From Paraburkholderia acidipaludis NBRC 101816 (lineage in GTDB: Bacteria; Pseudomonadota; Gammaproteobacteria; Burkholderiales; Burkholderiaceae), in the NCBI RefSeq assembly GCF_000684975.1, contig NZ_BAXZ01000021.1:1-64000 (forward strand): DNA of 64,000 nt. The letters run 5' to 3'. Numbering within the stretch: position 1 is the first letter of the stretch; the number at the start of each line of letters is the position of its first letter. Below, one piece after another: positions 51,324-60,644 of the stretch. Below the pieces are notes generated by a model, which saw only the letters and a list, made by a program, of their open reading frames with translations, was not told the origin of the DNA and did no database searches. A program made the position numbers and the translations under genes.

Positions 51324-52793
51324 ATGAAGAACAACCTTAAAACCTGCCTGCTCTCGACCGGCACGCCGCTCTCGCTCGCCGCGCTGCTCGCCTTCGCCAT
51401 CGCACCCGCCGCATTCGCTCAATCGTCGGGCGAAACGCAGCCGGTTCCCGCCGCGGCCGATTCGTCGGCCCAGCAGCCCGCCGCCGCGGCCGCCGCGCCC
51501 ACGGGGCTGTGGGAGCGCTCGAATCTCTTGGGCGACATGGGCGGCTTGCGCTCGTGGATGGGCAACTACGGCGTGACTTTCGGTCTGCAGGAAACGAGCG
51601 AGTACATGGGCAACTTCTCCGGCGGCACGCACCGCGGCGGCGCCTACGACGGCGTCACGCAGTTCGGCCTCGGGGTCGACACGCAGAAGGCGTTCGGTCT
51701 GCCGGGCGGGATCTTCAACGTGTCCGCGCTGCAGATTCACGGCACCGACCTGAGCGAACGCAATCTGCAGACCCTGCAGCCCGCCACGGGTGTCGAGGCC
51801 GATGCAGGCACGCGCCTCTGGGAACTCTGGTACCAGCAGTCGCTGCTGGGCGGCAAGGTCGACGTGAAGGTCGGCCAGCAGAGTCTCGACCAGGAGTTCA
51901 TGGTCAGCCAGTACGCCGGCACTTTCATGAACGCGACGTTCGGCTGGTCGGTGCTGCCTTCCGTCGATCTGCCCGGGGGTGGTCCGGCCTATCCGCTTTC
52001 GTCGCTCGGCGTGCGCGTGCGCGCAACGCCCACCGACGCCATCACGGTGCTGGGCGGCGTGTTCGACGGCAACCCCGCGCCGGGCGTGGGCGACCCGCAA
52101 AAGCTCAACGCCAGCGGCACGACGTTCAACCTGCATAACGGCGCACTCGTGATCGGCGAAGTGCAGTATGCGATCAACCAGCCGCCGTCCAATCCGAACG
52201 ATCCGAAACCGTCAGGACTGCCGGGTACTTACAAGCTGGGCTTCTGGTACAACAGCAACCGCTTCGCCGATCCGGGCTACGACAACACCGGCCTTTCGCT
52301 CGCCAATCCGGCCAGCACGGGCATGCCCGCCACGCACGGCGGCGACTACAGCATCTATGCCGTCGCCGACCAGATGATCTGGCGTCCGAGCGCGGACAGC
52401 CCGCAGTCGGTGGGCGTGTTTGCACGCATCATGGGCGCGCCGGGCGACCGCAATGTCGTCGACCTGGGCGTGAATGCGGGCGTGACGCTCAAGGCGCCGT
52501 TCAAGGGGCGCGACAACGACGTGGTGGGGCTGGCGGTGGGCTATGCGCATATCGGCTCGCACGCGCAGGATCTGGCGAGCGCGCAGGCGAATTACACCCC
52601 GGGTTATCCGTCGCGCAGCGCGGAGACGGTACTCGAAGCGACCTATCAATATCAGGTCGCGCCGTGGTGGCAACTGCAGGCCGACTTCCAGTACGCGTTC
52701 CGTCCGGCGGGCGGCATCCCGAATCCGGATAACCCGTCGCAGCGCGTTGGCGACGAGGCGATTGTCGGCTTGAGGACGACGATTGCGTTCTAA
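51324..52793 (+). CDS. oprB: OprB-family carbohydrate-selective porin
   Basis: The 489-residue product has a signal peptide (TPLSLAALLAFAIAPAAFAQ) and an Ala/Pro/Gln-rich stretch before a porin barrel. Family traits include LWERSNLLGDMGGLRSWMGNYGVTFGLQETSEYMGN, QTLQPATGVEADAGTRLWELWYQQSLLGGKVDVKVGQQSLDQEFM, DQMIWRPSADSPQSVGVFARIMGAPGDRNVVDLGVNAGVTLKAPFKGRDNDVVGLAVGYAHI (described in order) and a terminal Phe. OprB porins pass sugars and polyols through the outer membrane. It lies before the polyol operon and may serve it, although a 375-bp gap separates them. Confidence 0.9.
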   Translation: MKNNLKTCLLSTGTPLSLAALLAFAIAPAAFAQSSGETQPVPAAADSSAQQPAAAAAAPTGLWERSNLLGDMGGLRSWMGNYGVTFGLQETSEYMGNFSGGTHRGGAYDGVTQFGLGVDTQKAFGLPGGIFNVSALQIHGTDLSERNLQTLQPATGVEADAGTRLWELWYQQSLLGGKVDVKVGQQSLDQEFMVSQYAGTFMNATFGWSVLPSVDLPGGGPAYPLSSLGVRVRATPTDAITVLGGVFDGNPAPGVGDPQKLNASGTTFNLHNGALVIGEVQYAINQPPSNPNDPKPSGLPGTYKLGFWYNSNRFADPGYDNTGLSLANPASTGMPATHGGDYSIYAVADQMIWRPSADSPQSVGVFARIMGAPGDRNVVDLGVNAGVTLKAPFKGRDNDVVGLAVGYAHIGSHAQDLASAQANYTPGYPSRSAETVLEATYQYQVAPWWQLQADFQYAFRPAGGIPNPDNPSQRVGDEAIVGLRTTIAF

Positions 52794-53167
52794 AGCAGGC
52801 GGTGGCCACTGAAACCTGGCACAGGGACTACGCCGCCGGGAGAGCCTCGCACATTGCCAGGCCGACTCCATGAGTCATGATCAGGAGTGCTATTAAAAAT
52901 AGAAAGCACGAATGTAAGGCGACGGATTCGCTTTTGCCGGATTCGTGTCCTCGCGCGTGATCGAGCGGGGCGGGCGCTTTGGCGTTCCGCCGCCAAAAAG
53001 AACCCGACACCTATTTCTCAACCAGGCCGCTCAGTCAAAACATAGGGATATCCATTAAGGGTTCTGTCGGATGGCAAGCGAAGATTTGCCGCGTATATTG
53101 GCCTCAACGAAAAAAAATGCAGTGAGTGAAAAAAATTTCATCTCCTGCTTTTGCATCTGGAGAGGAC
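52794..53167. other. Intergenic region before the polyol operon
   Basis: About 370 bp without a convincing gene. It contains an AT-rich part from about 53010 on, a TATATT element near 53092 and a poly-A run before the regulator start, so it probably holds the operon promoter and the SorC-family operator. An imperfect GC stem (about 52973-52997) after oprB may act as its terminator. No clear repeat of operator size was identified. Confidence 0.4.
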
Positions 53168-54139
53168 ATGACGAAATCCGCCGGCAGGCCTGATCCCGAG
53201 GACAGTCTCGCCATCAGGGCCGCCTGGTTGCATTACGCGGCAGGGCAGACGCAGGCCGACGTGGCCGCGCGCCTTGGGGTAAGCAACGTCAAGGCGCATC
53301 GGCTGATCATGCGCGCCAATCAGAGCGGCGCCGTGAAGGTCACGATCGACGGCGAAATCGCGGAATGCGTGGTGCTGGAAACGGAGCTTGCCGAGCGCCA
53401 TGGGCTCGCCTATTGCGAGGTGGTGCCGGACCTGCACGAGGTGGGCCTGCCCCTGCGCGCCCTGGGCATTGCGGGGGCCCAGTTTCTGCAACGCGAGATC
53501 GCGGCGTGCCAGGGCGGCGTGATCGGCATCGGGCACGGCCGGACGCTGGCGGCCGCCGTTGCCGAGATGCCGCGCACGGAAGCGGGCAACGTGCGCTTCG
53601 TGTCGCTCGAGGGCGGCGTGACGCGAGACTATGCGGCGAATCCGTATGACGTGATCTACCGGCTGGCGGAGAAAACCGGCGCGGTGTCTTACGTGCTGCC
53701 GCTGCCGTTTTTCGCCAATACCGCTGAAGACCGGGAGGTGTTGCTCTCGCAGCGCGGCGTGCGCGAAGTATTCGACCTCGCGGCGCACGCGGACCTGATG
53801 ATCGTCGGGATCGGCAGCGCCCATCCCGACGCGACGCTCGTTGCCTCGCAGATGATCGAGCCGCAGGAAATCCGCGAGGTGAGCGAACTGGGTGGCCGGG
53901 GCGAGCTGCTTGGGCACTTTTTCGATTACGCCGGCAAGCCCGTCCAGACTTCGTTGGCCGCGCGCACGGTTGCGCCCGCGCTGGCCGATCTGGCGGGGCG
54001 CCGCATCGTGGCGATCGCCGGCGGCGCCGAAAAGGTCGATGCCATCCGCGCCGTTCTGCACAGCCGACTCCTGAGCGGACTCGTGACGGACGAGGCCACG
54101 GCGCTCGCGCTTCGCGACGAGCCGCAAGCGGTGGAGTAA
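53168..54139 (+). CDS. eryD: SorC-family regulator, EryD-like
   Basis: ATG 53168 follows TGGAGAGG; a GTG at 53126 is the longer option. The 323-residue protein has an N-terminal helix-turn-helix (HYAAGQTQADVAARLGVSNVKAHRLIMRA, about 20-48) and a C-terminal sugar-phosphate-binding domain (GGVIGIGHGRTLAAAVAEM, FVSLEGGVTRDYAANPYDVIYRLAEKTGA, LMIVGIGSAHPDAT, AGGAEKVDAIRAVLHSRLLSGLVTDEATA). EryD represses the erythritol operon and is relieved by erythritol or its product. Unlike the Brucella order it comes first in the operon, 5 nt before the kinase. Confidence 0.85.
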   Translation: MTKSAGRPDPEDSLAIRAAWLHYAAGQTQADVAARLGVSNVKAHRLIMRANQSGAVKVTIDGEIAECVVLETELAERHGLAYCEVVPDLHEVGLPLRALGIAGAQFLQREIAACQGGVIGIGHGRTLAAAVAEMPRTEAGNVRFVSLEGGVTRDYAANPYDVIYRLAEKTGAVSYVLPLPFFANTAEDREVLLSQRGVREVFDLAAHADLMIVGIGSAHPDATLVASQMIEPQEIREVSELGGRGELLGHFFDYAGKPVQTSLAARTVAPALADLAGRRIVAIAGGAEKVDAIRAVLHSRLLSGLVTDEATALALRDEPQAVE

Positions 54140-54144
54140 GCGCG

Positions 54145-55770
54145 ATGGCAAGCCCCGGACACGATCTCCTGATCGGCATCGACGCCGGCACCTCGGTCAT
54201 CAAGGCGGTGGCCTTCGATTTGAGCGGGCGGCAGATCGCCGTGGCGTCGACCCCCAATCGCTACGCGACGAGGGCCGACGGCGCGGCCTTTCAGTCCCTG
54301 ACCCAGACCTGGGCAGACTGCGCGCGCACGCTGCGCGATCTCGGCGCCCGGGTGGAAGGCCTCGCGCAGCGCACCCGGGCGGTGGCGGTCACGGGGCAGG
54401 GCGACGGCACCTGGCTCGTCGGCGCGGGCAACGAGCCCGCGAGCGATGCCTGGCTCTGGCTCGACGCGCGTGCCGCAGGCACGGTGCGGCGGCTGCAGGG
54501 CAAGCCGGCCAGCCGTGCCCGCTTCGAGGCGACCGGCACCGGCCTTGCGGCGTGCGGCCAGGGCGCGCAGCTCGCGCATATGGCGGCGACGCTGCCCGAA
54601 CTGCTGGACCGTACCGAAGTCGCGCTGCATTGCAAGGACTGGCTGTATCTGAAGCTCACCGGGGTCCGCGCAACGGATCCCTCGGAGGCGAGCTTCACCT
54701 TCGGCAACTTCCGCACCCGCGAGTATGACGACGCCGTGATCGAGGCACTCGAACTGACGGCGCGCCGCGCGCTGCTGCCCGAGATTCTCGACGGCACCGA
54801 GATCACCCATGAACTTTCGCCCGAAGCCGCGAAGGCAACGGGGCTGCTGGCCGGTACGCCGGTGTGTCTCGGCTTCGTCGACATCGTGCTCACGGCGCTG
54901 GGCGCCGGCATCCATACCGCCGATGCCGCCGGTGCGAGCTGCTCGATCATCGGGTCGACCGGCATGCATATGCGTGCGATGCGTAACGCCGACGTACACC
55001 TGAACGCCGAAGGCACGGGCTATGTCATCGCGCTGCCCATGCCGGGCATGTCGGCGCAAGTGCAGTCGAACCTTTCCGCGACGCTCAATATCGACTGGAT
55101 CCTGAACCTTGCATGCGACCTGCTTGCGGAGTTCGGCCCCACGCTGTCGCCGGGCGACCGGGTGAACTACATCGACGGATGGCTGCAGCGCGGCCGGCCG
55201 GGTGCGCTGCTTTACCATCCGTACATTTCGGAAGGGGGCGAGCGAGGACCGTTCATCAACGCCAACGCGCGAGCGGATTTCATAGGACTCACAAATGAAA
55301 TCCGCTTTCCGGATCTGCTGCGCGCCGTGGTCGAGGGGTTGGGCATGGCCACGCGCGACTGCTATGCGGCCATGGGCGGCGCGATGCCGGCGGACTTGCG
55401 GCTCACCGGCGGGGCGACGCGCTCGCGCGCCTTGCGCGCGGTGCTGGCCGCGGTGGTCGGGGCCCCGGTGCGGATTTCCGCGCGCGAAGAAGCCGGCGCG
55501 GCCGGGGCGGCGATGATGGCCGCGGTTGCGCTGGGCGTCTACCCCGACATGCACGCCTGCATTGCCGAGTGGGTCACTCCGCTGCTGGGGCAGGCCGAGG
55601 CGCCGGACCCGGATCTCGTGCGCACTTACGCGCAGCGCTTCCCTGCCTACCGCGGGGCGCGACATGCGCTCGAGCCCGTATGGGAGGCAATGGCCGGGGA
55701 GACGAAGGCGAGCCTTCAGTCCGAAGCGCTTCATGCCGGCGTGCAAGCCGAACCGGGGGTGGTGCAATGA
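54145..55770 (+). CDS. eryA: Erythritol kinase (FGGY family)
   Basis: The 541-residue protein has a two-domain FGGY-kinase layout: phosphate-1 motif LIGIDAGTSVIKAVAFDLSGRQ, VAVTGQGDGTWLVG, WLWLDARAAG, KDWLYLKLTG, SIIGSTGMHMRA, and adenosine motif RLTGGATRSRALRAVLAAVVGAPV. EryA adds phosphate from ATP to erythritol, giving erythritol-4-phosphate. The length agrees with known EryA (~520 residues). The stop overlaps eryB (ATGA). A related tetritol or pentitol cannot be excluded as substrate. Confidence 0.85.
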   Translation: MASPGHDLLIGIDAGTSVIKAVAFDLSGRQIAVASTPNRYATRADGAAFQSLTQTWADCARTLRDLGARVEGLAQRTRAVAVTGQGDGTWLVGAGNEPASDAWLWLDARAAGTVRRLQGKPASRARFEATGTGLAACGQGAQLAHMAATLPELLDRTEVALHCKDWLYLKLTGVRATDPSEASFTFGNFRTREYDDAVIEALELTARRALLPEILDGTEITHELSPEAAKATGLLAGTPVCLGFVDIVLTALGAGIHTADAAGASCSIIGSTGMHMRAMRNADVHLNAEGTGYVIALPMPGMSAQVQSNLSATLNIDWILNLACDLLAEFGPTLSPGDRVNYIDGWLQRGRPGALLYHPYISEGGERGPFINANARADFIGLTNEIRFPDLLRAVVEGLGMATRDCYAAMGGAMPADLRLTGGATRSRALRAVLAAVVGAPVRISAREEAGAAGAAMMAAVALGVYPDMHACIAEWVTPLLGQAEAPDPDLVRTYAQRFPAYRGARHALEPVWEAMAGETKASLQSEALHAGVQAEPGVVQ

Positions 55771-57281
55771 GCGACAACGCGACAGTGGACCTGCTCGTCA
55801 TCGGCGGCGGCGTCAATGGCGCGGGCATCGCGCGCGATGCCGCGGGCCGCGGACTCTCGGTCATCCTGTGCGAAAAGGACGATCTCGCGCAGGGCACCTC
55901 GTCGCGCTCGGGCAAGCTCGTGCATGGCGGCCTGCGCTACCTCGAGTACTACGAGTTCCGGCTCGTGCGCGAGGCCCTGATCGAACGCGAAGTACTACTG
56001 AATGCCGCACCGCACATCATCTGGCCGATGCGCTTCGTCCTGCCGCACAGCCCCGACGACCGTCCGGCCTGGCTCGTGCGGCTGGGACTGTTTTTGTACG
56101 ATCACCTGGGCGGGCGCGAGAAGCTGCCGGGAACGCGCACACTGGACTTGCGCCATGGCGTCGAAGGTCAGCCGGTCAAGGATCAGTACCGCAGGGGCTT
56201 CGAGTATTCCGACTGCTGGGTCGACGACGCGCGCCTCGTGGTGCTCAACGCCGTGGATGCCGCGCAGCGCGGCGCCCGGGTGCTCACGCGGACCGCGTTC
56301 GTTGCTGCCCGGCGCGAAGGCGGTGCGTGGCGCGTGGAACTGCGCGACACCCGTGACGGCGCGACTCGCGTGGTCACCGCGCGGGCGCTGGTCAATGCGG
56401 CCGGCCCCTGGGTCGCCGACGTCGTCGGGCGCGTGACGGACGGCCACTCGACCCGCAAGGTGCGGCTCGTGAAGGGCAGCCATATCATCACCCACAAGTT
56501 CTGGGAGGGTACGCACGCCTGGCTGGTTCAGAACCGCGACAAGCGGGTGATCTTCATCAATCCTTACGAAGGGGATATGGCGCTCATCGGCACCACCGAC
56601 GTCCCCTGGGACGGTGCGCCGGAAAGCGTGTCGATCGACGAAGTGGAAATCGAATACCTGCTGGCCGCCGTGAGCCGGTACTTCAAGGCGCCGCCGCGGC
56701 GCGAGGACGTGGTGCAGACCTTCGCGGGCGTGCGGCCGCTTTACGACGACGGCAACGGCAACCCCTCGGCGGTGACGCGCGACTATGCGTTCGACCTCGA
56801 CGCCAATGGCGGCGCGCCGCTGCTCAACGTCTTCGGCGGCAAGATCACCACCTTCCGCAAGCTGGCCGAGCAGGCGCTGCAGCATCTGCAGCCGACGTTT
56901 CCGCGGATGGGGCGCGACTGGACGGCCACCGCCCCCCTGCCCGGCGGGGACATCGAGGGCGGCGACGTGCCGAAGTTCACCGCACGTCTGCAGCGCAACT
57001 ATCCCTGGCTGCCGGGGGAACTGGCGCGCTACTACGTGCGGACCTACGGAACGCGCACCGCGCAGGTGATCGGTTCCGCGACCTCGCTGGCAGGACTCGG
57101 CCGGAAATTCGGGCCGAACTTCTACGAGGCCGAGGCGCGTTATCTGATGGCGCACGAGTGGGCCGAGACGGTGCCCGACATTCTGACGCGGCGTACCAAG
57201 CACGGGCTGCACATGAGCGCCGGGCAAATGGCTGCGTTCGACGTCTGGTTCGATGGCCGCCTGGCGGCGATGTCCGCCTGA
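55767..57281 (+). CDS. eryB: Erythritol-4-phosphate dehydrogenase (GlpD-like FAD enzyme)
   Basis: ATG 55767 overlaps the kinase stop by 4 nt. The 504-residue protein has the FAD motif LLVIGGGVNGAGIARDAAGRGLSVILCE, then DLAQGTSSRSGKLVHGGLRYLE, ALVNAAGPWVADV, VRLVKGSHIIT, FINPYEGDMALIGTTDVPWDG and FGGKITTFRKLAEQAL, the GlpD pattern. EryB oxidises the kinase product to erythrulose-phosphate and passes electrons to quinone at the membrane. Adjacent eryA and eryC fix the assignment against glycerol-3-phosphate dehydrogenase. Confidence 0.88.
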   Translation: MSDNATVDLLVIGGGVNGAGIARDAAGRGLSVILCEKDDLAQGTSSRSGKLVHGGLRYLEYYEFRLVREALIEREVLLNAAPHIIWPMRFVLPHSPDDRPAWLVRLGLFLYDHLGGREKLPGTRTLDLRHGVEGQPVKDQYRRGFEYSDCWVDDARLVVLNAVDAAQRGARVLTRTAFVAARREGGAWRVELRDTRDGATRVVTARALVNAAGPWVADVVGRVTDGHSTRKVRLVKGSHIITHKFWEGTHAWLVQNRDKRVIFINPYEGDMALIGTTDVPWDGAPESVSIDEVEIEYLLAAVSRYFKAPPRREDVVQTFAGVRPLYDDGNGNPSAVTRDYAFDLDANGGAPLLNVFGGKITTFRKLAEQALQHLQPTFPRMGRDWTATAPLPGGDIEGGDVPKFTARLQRNYPWLPGELARYYVRTYGTRTAQVIGSATSLAGLGRKFGPNFYEAEARYLMAHEWAETVPDILTRRTKHGLHMSAGQMAAFDVWFDGRLAAMSA

Positions 57282-57320
57282 GCCGGGACGCGATCGATCC
57301 CACCACTCCACGGAACGAAC

Positions 57321-58253
57321 ATGGCTTTCACGCTTTCACTCAACACCAACCCGCTCGTCAATCGCTTCGCGCAAGCCGACGACCTCATCGACACCATCGC
57401 GCACGGCATGAAGATCCGCGACGTGCAGCTCACGCACGAGTTCATCAATCCGTCGTGGCCTGCGGCCGTCAACCGGCGTCTCGTGCGCCAGATGCGCGCG
57501 GCGATGGCGCGAACCGGCGTGCGGATCACGTCGGGCATGACCGGACCCTACGGGCGGCTCAACCACTTCGGCCATCCGGACGCCGACGTGCGGCGCTACT
57601 ACGTCGACTGGTTCAAGACCTTCGCCGATATCGTCGCCGACCTCGGCGGCAACGCGATCGGCACCCAGTTCGCGATCTTCACCTACCGCGACTACGACGA
57701 CGCTGCCCGGCGCGAGGCCCTGATCCGGACCGCCATCGACTGCTGGGCCGAAGTGGCGGAGCACGCAAAAAGCGCCGGCCTCGCGTTCGTATTCTGGGAG
57801 CCCATGTCGATCGGACGCGAGTTCGGCGAGACGATTGCCGCCTGCATGGCGCTGCAGGAGCGGCTCAGTGCCGCCAGAATGGCGGTGCCCATGTGGATGA
57901 TGGCCGACATCGATCACGGGGATATCACGAGCGCCAACGCCGACGACTACGATCCCTATGCCTGGGCGCGCGCGGTGCCGCGGGTCTCGCCGATCATCCA
58001 CATCAAGCAGTCGCTGATGGACAAGGGCGGCCACCGACCCTTTACGGCCGAGTACAACGCCCGCGGCCGAATACAGCCGGAGCCGCTCATGAGCGCGCTT
58101 CACGCGGGAGGCGGTAAGGATAACGAAATTTGCCTGGAGCTGTCGTTCAAGGAACGCGAGCCGACCGATCGCCAGGTTGTCGCCCAGCTTGCCGAGTCGG
58201 TGGCGTTCTGGGCTCCGCATTTCGACACCGGCGTTGCCGATCTGCACATTTGA
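57321..58253 (+). CDS. eryC: Erythrulose-phosphate isomerase/epimerase (EryC, AP-endonuclease-2 TIM barrel)
   Basis: The 310-residue protein matches EryC in length. It begins LSLNTNPLVNRFAQADDLIDTIAHGMKIRDVQLTHEF, with metal-binding candidates in QLTHEFI, FWEPMSIGREF, MADIDHGDI and HIKQS. EryC isomerises L-erythrulose-1-phosphate to D-erythrulose-4-phosphate. It starts 39 nt after eryB with CACGGAACG upstream. Confidence 0.86.
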   Translation: MAFTLSLNTNPLVNRFAQADDLIDTIAHGMKIRDVQLTHEFINPSWPAAVNRRLVRQMRAAMARTGVRITSGMTGPYGRLNHFGHPDADVRRYYVDWFKTFADIVADLGGNAIGTQFAIFTYRDYDDAARREALIRTAIDCWAEVAEHAKSAGLAFVFWEPMSIGREFGETIAACMALQERLSAARMAVPMWMMADIDHGDITSANADDYDPYAWARAVPRVSPIIHIKQSLMDKGGHRPFTAEYNARGRIQPEPLMSALHAGGGKDNEICLELSFKEREPTDRQVVAQLAESVAFWAPHFDTGVADLHI

Positions 58254-58268
58254 AGGGACTTGACTGCG

Positions 58269-59303
58269 ATGCACGGCGCAATGACACAGAAACTGATCAA
58301 CGACGGCGACGCCGCTGTCGACGAGATGCTGGACGGTGTGATGGCCGCGCACGGCGACCTGCTCCGGCGAGACGAGCGTGCGCCGCGCGCCGTCGTGGCG
58401 CGCCATGGACCGCGCCCCGGCAAGGTGGCGGTCGTGATAGGCGGCGGGTCGGGGCACGAGCCGACGTTTCTCGGCTTTGTCGGCAAGGGATTGGCCGACG
58501 CGGCGGCGGTGGGCAACGTCTTCGCGTCGCCTCCGCCGCAGCCGGCCGTCGATGCGGCGCTGGCCGCGCACGGCGGCGCCGGCGTGCTGTTCCTGTACGG
58601 CAACTATGCCGGCGACGTGATGAATTTCGACATGGCCACCGAACTGCTCGGGCTGGAAGGCGTCGAGGCGCGCACGGTGTTGACGACCGACGACATTGCC
58701 TCCGCGCCCCGCGCCCGGCGGCAAGAACGGCGCGGCGTTGCAGGCAACGTGTTCATTTTCAAGGCGGCGGGCGCGGCGGCCGACCTGATGATGCCGCTGG
58801 CGGAGGTGGAGCGGGTGGCGCGCCGCGCCAACGACCGGACCTTCACCCTGGGCGTGGCGCTCGCCCCCTGTTCGCTGCCGCAGACACGGCGCGCGAACTT
58901 CGAGATCGCGGCGGGCGAGATGGAGGTGGGCATGGGCATCCACGGCGAGCCGGGCATGCGCCGGGAGCCGCTGCGTCCGGCCGACGCCGTGGTCGACGAG
59001 ATCATGGACGCGCTCCTCGCCGAGATGGGCGCGGCGCGCGGCGATCGCGTGGCGGTGCTGGTGAATTCGCTGGGTGCGACGCCGCTCATGGAGCTGTACA
59101 TCCTCAATCGCCGCGTGGCGCAACGGCTGGCCGAGGCGGGGCTGAGCGTGCATCGCACGCTGGTGGGGCCGCTGTGCACGTCGCTCGAAATGGCCGGGGC
59201 GTCGATCACGTTGACGCATCTCGACGAAGAATTGCAGGGTCTGCTCGACCACCCCTGCGCGTGCGCCATGTTCCAGACGGAGGCCGGGCGATGCACACGC
59301 TGA
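58269..59303 (+). CDS. dhaK: DhaK-type ketose kinase subunit
   Basis: ATG 58269 follows GAAGGGA; a TTG at 58260 is too close to that site. The 344 residues have the DhaK substrate fold: VVIGGGSGHEPTFLGFVGKGLADAAAVGNVFASPP, LFLYGNYAGDVMNFDMA, and the covalent His in GMGIHGEPGMRREPL. DhaK binds dihydroxyacetone or erythrulose as a hemiaminal. DhaL follows with a 13-nt overlap, but no DhaM phosphotransferase gene is present, so ATP rather than the PTS is the likely donor. Linkage to eryABC suggests a tetrulose substrate (compare Mycobacterium LerK/DerK). Confidence 0.85.
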   Translation: MHGAMTQKLINDGDAAVDEMLDGVMAAHGDLLRRDERAPRAVVARHGPRPGKVAVVIGGGSGHEPTFLGFVGKGLADAAAVGNVFASPPPQPAVDAALAAHGGAGVLFLYGNYAGDVMNFDMATELLGLEGVEARTVLTTDDIASAPRARRQERRGVAGNVFIFKAAGAAADLMMPLAEVERVARRANDRTFTLGVALAPCSLPQTRRANFEIAAGEMEVGMGIHGEPGMRREPLRPADAVVDEIMDALLAEMGAARGDRVAVLVNSLGATPLMELYILNRRVAQRLAEAGLSVHRTLVGPLCTSLEMAGASITLTHLDEELQGLLDHPCACAMFQTEAGRCTR

Positions 59304-59974
59304 CGACCGAAGACGTCGCACGGTTGTTCCGGAAGCTGGCCGGAACCATGGAGGCCGCACGGGACGAGCTATGCCGCCTCGACGGCGCGATCGGCGACGC
59401 GGACCACGGCATCGCGATGGCGCAGGGCTTTGCCGCCGCGTCCGCGGCGATCGACGCGTTGCCCGCGCAGGCCACGCTCGCCGGGCAATTCAACGCGGCG
59501 GCCAAGGGGTTCCTGAATGCGGTCGGCGCCTCGACGGGGCCGCTTTATGCCACCGCGTTCATGCGGGCCGCGAGCGCCGCGGGCGCGCGCACGGCCATGC
59601 CGCTGGTCGAAGCGCCGACGCTGATCGTGGCGATGGCCGAAGGCATCCGCGCGCGCGGCAAGGCCGAACCGGGGGAAAAGACGATGGTGGACGTATGGGC
59701 GCCGGCCGCATCCGCGGTGCAGCAGGGCATGGCCGGGAATCTGCCGCTGTCCGGACTCATGCAGCGCATGCGCGACGCGGCGGCGGCGGGGGCGGAGTCG
59801 ACGAGGTCGATGGTGGCGACCAAAGGGCGGGCGTCGCGTCTCGGCTTGCGCAGCGTCGGGCATGTGGATGCAGGCGCGGCCTCCGCCGCGATGGTGCTCC
59901 ACGTGATCGCCGAAGACTGGTCGATGCGGGCGGATCCGGTTTCTTCATTGGGCCTGCCAGGCATTCAGGAATAG
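59291..59974 (+). CDS. dhaL: DhaL-type nucleotide-binding kinase subunit
   Basis: The 227-residue helical protein has LDGAIGDADHGIAMAQGF, the metal site of DhaL, with Ala in place of the usual Gly in GDGDHG. Further motifs are STGPLYATAFMRAA, GEKTMVDVWAPAA and ATKGRASRLGLRSVGHVDAGAASA. It holds the nucleotide and phosphorylates substrate bound by DhaK. The start overlaps dhaK by 13 nt, so the two are made in equal amounts. Confidence 0.87.
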   Translation: MHTLTTEDVARLFRKLAGTMEAARDELCRLDGAIGDADHGIAMAQGFAAASAAIDALPAQATLAGQFNAAAKGFLNAVGASTGPLYATAFMRAASAAGARTAMPLVEAPTLIVAMAEGIRARGKAEPGEKTMVDVWAPAASAVQQGMAGNLPLSGLMQRMRDAAAAGAESTRSMVATKGRASRLGLRSVGHVDAGAASAAMVLHVIAEDWSMRADPVSSLGLPGIQE

Positions 59975-59987
59975 AGGAGTCTTGACT

Positions 59988-60644
59988 ATGAGCACATTCA
60001 CCCCGCCGATGAAGCGCCGCGCGAGACGCAGCGCCTGGACAGCGGTCGCGGCCGTGCTGGCGCTGATTCTGATTGCGGCGATGGCGCTGAGCACGAAGGT
60101 CGTGAAGATCGGGTCCGACTCGGATACGCAGGTCAAGACCTTCGATCCGGCGGCCTACGGCGCGACGCAGTTTCCGAAGACGCAGGCCGCGATCGAGAAG
60201 CGCGCAGTCAGTGCTGCGACGCTGGCCGCGGCCATTGCGAGCGACGCGGACGCGGCCGGCAAGCAGTACGGCGTGGCGGGCGGCGGAATCGGCCCCGAAA
60301 TGTCGGTCAGCTTCACGGGCGTGGCCGGCAAGGACGACGACGGCGTTTATTACGTCAAGGTGCCGGGTTTGCCCGATGCCGTGACCGTCCGGGTGCAGAC
60401 CGGTCCGGCGATCAACGGCACCGATCTGCGCGACGCCACGGGCACCATCAGTTTCGAGCAGTTCACGAACCAGATCGACTACCAGAACGCGGGATACGCG
60501 ATCAACGCGGAGATGAAAAAAGAGGTCCTGTCGAAAGTCGACACCAGCAAGTTGACGGGCAAGACCGTTTCGGTCGTCGGCGTATTCCAGTTGATCAATC
60601 CGAACGGCTGGCTCGTCACGCCGGTCAAGCTGGAAGTGAAATGA
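59988..60644 (+). CDS. DUF2291-family lipoprotein-like membrane protein
   Basis: ATG 59988 follows AGAGGAG. The 218-residue protein has one N-terminal membrane helix (TAVAAVLALILIAAMALST) and a periplasmic part with KVVKIGSDSDTQVKTFDPAAYG and ISFEQFTNQIDYQNAGYAINAEMKKEV. DUF2291 genes are conserved next to sugar ABC-transporter genes but their role is unknown; a help in binding-protein docking is conceivable. It overlaps the ATPase gene by 4 nt. Confidence 0.85.
   Translation: MSTFTPPMKRRARRSAWTAVAAVLALILIAAMALSTKVVKIGSDSDTQVKTFDPAAYGATQFPKTQAAIEKRAVSAATLAAAIASDADAAGKQYGVAGGGIGPEMSVSFTGVAGKDDDGVYYVKVPGLPDAVTVRVQTGPAINGTDLRDATGTISFEQFTNQIDYQNAGYAINAEMKKEVLSKVDTSKLTGKTVSVVGVFQLINPNGWLVTPVKLEVK

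Noticed and set aside
54958..54980. Fourth MarR palindrome (TGCATATGCG) inside eryA
   Set aside because: It lies within a coding region and matches only the core; probably chance.
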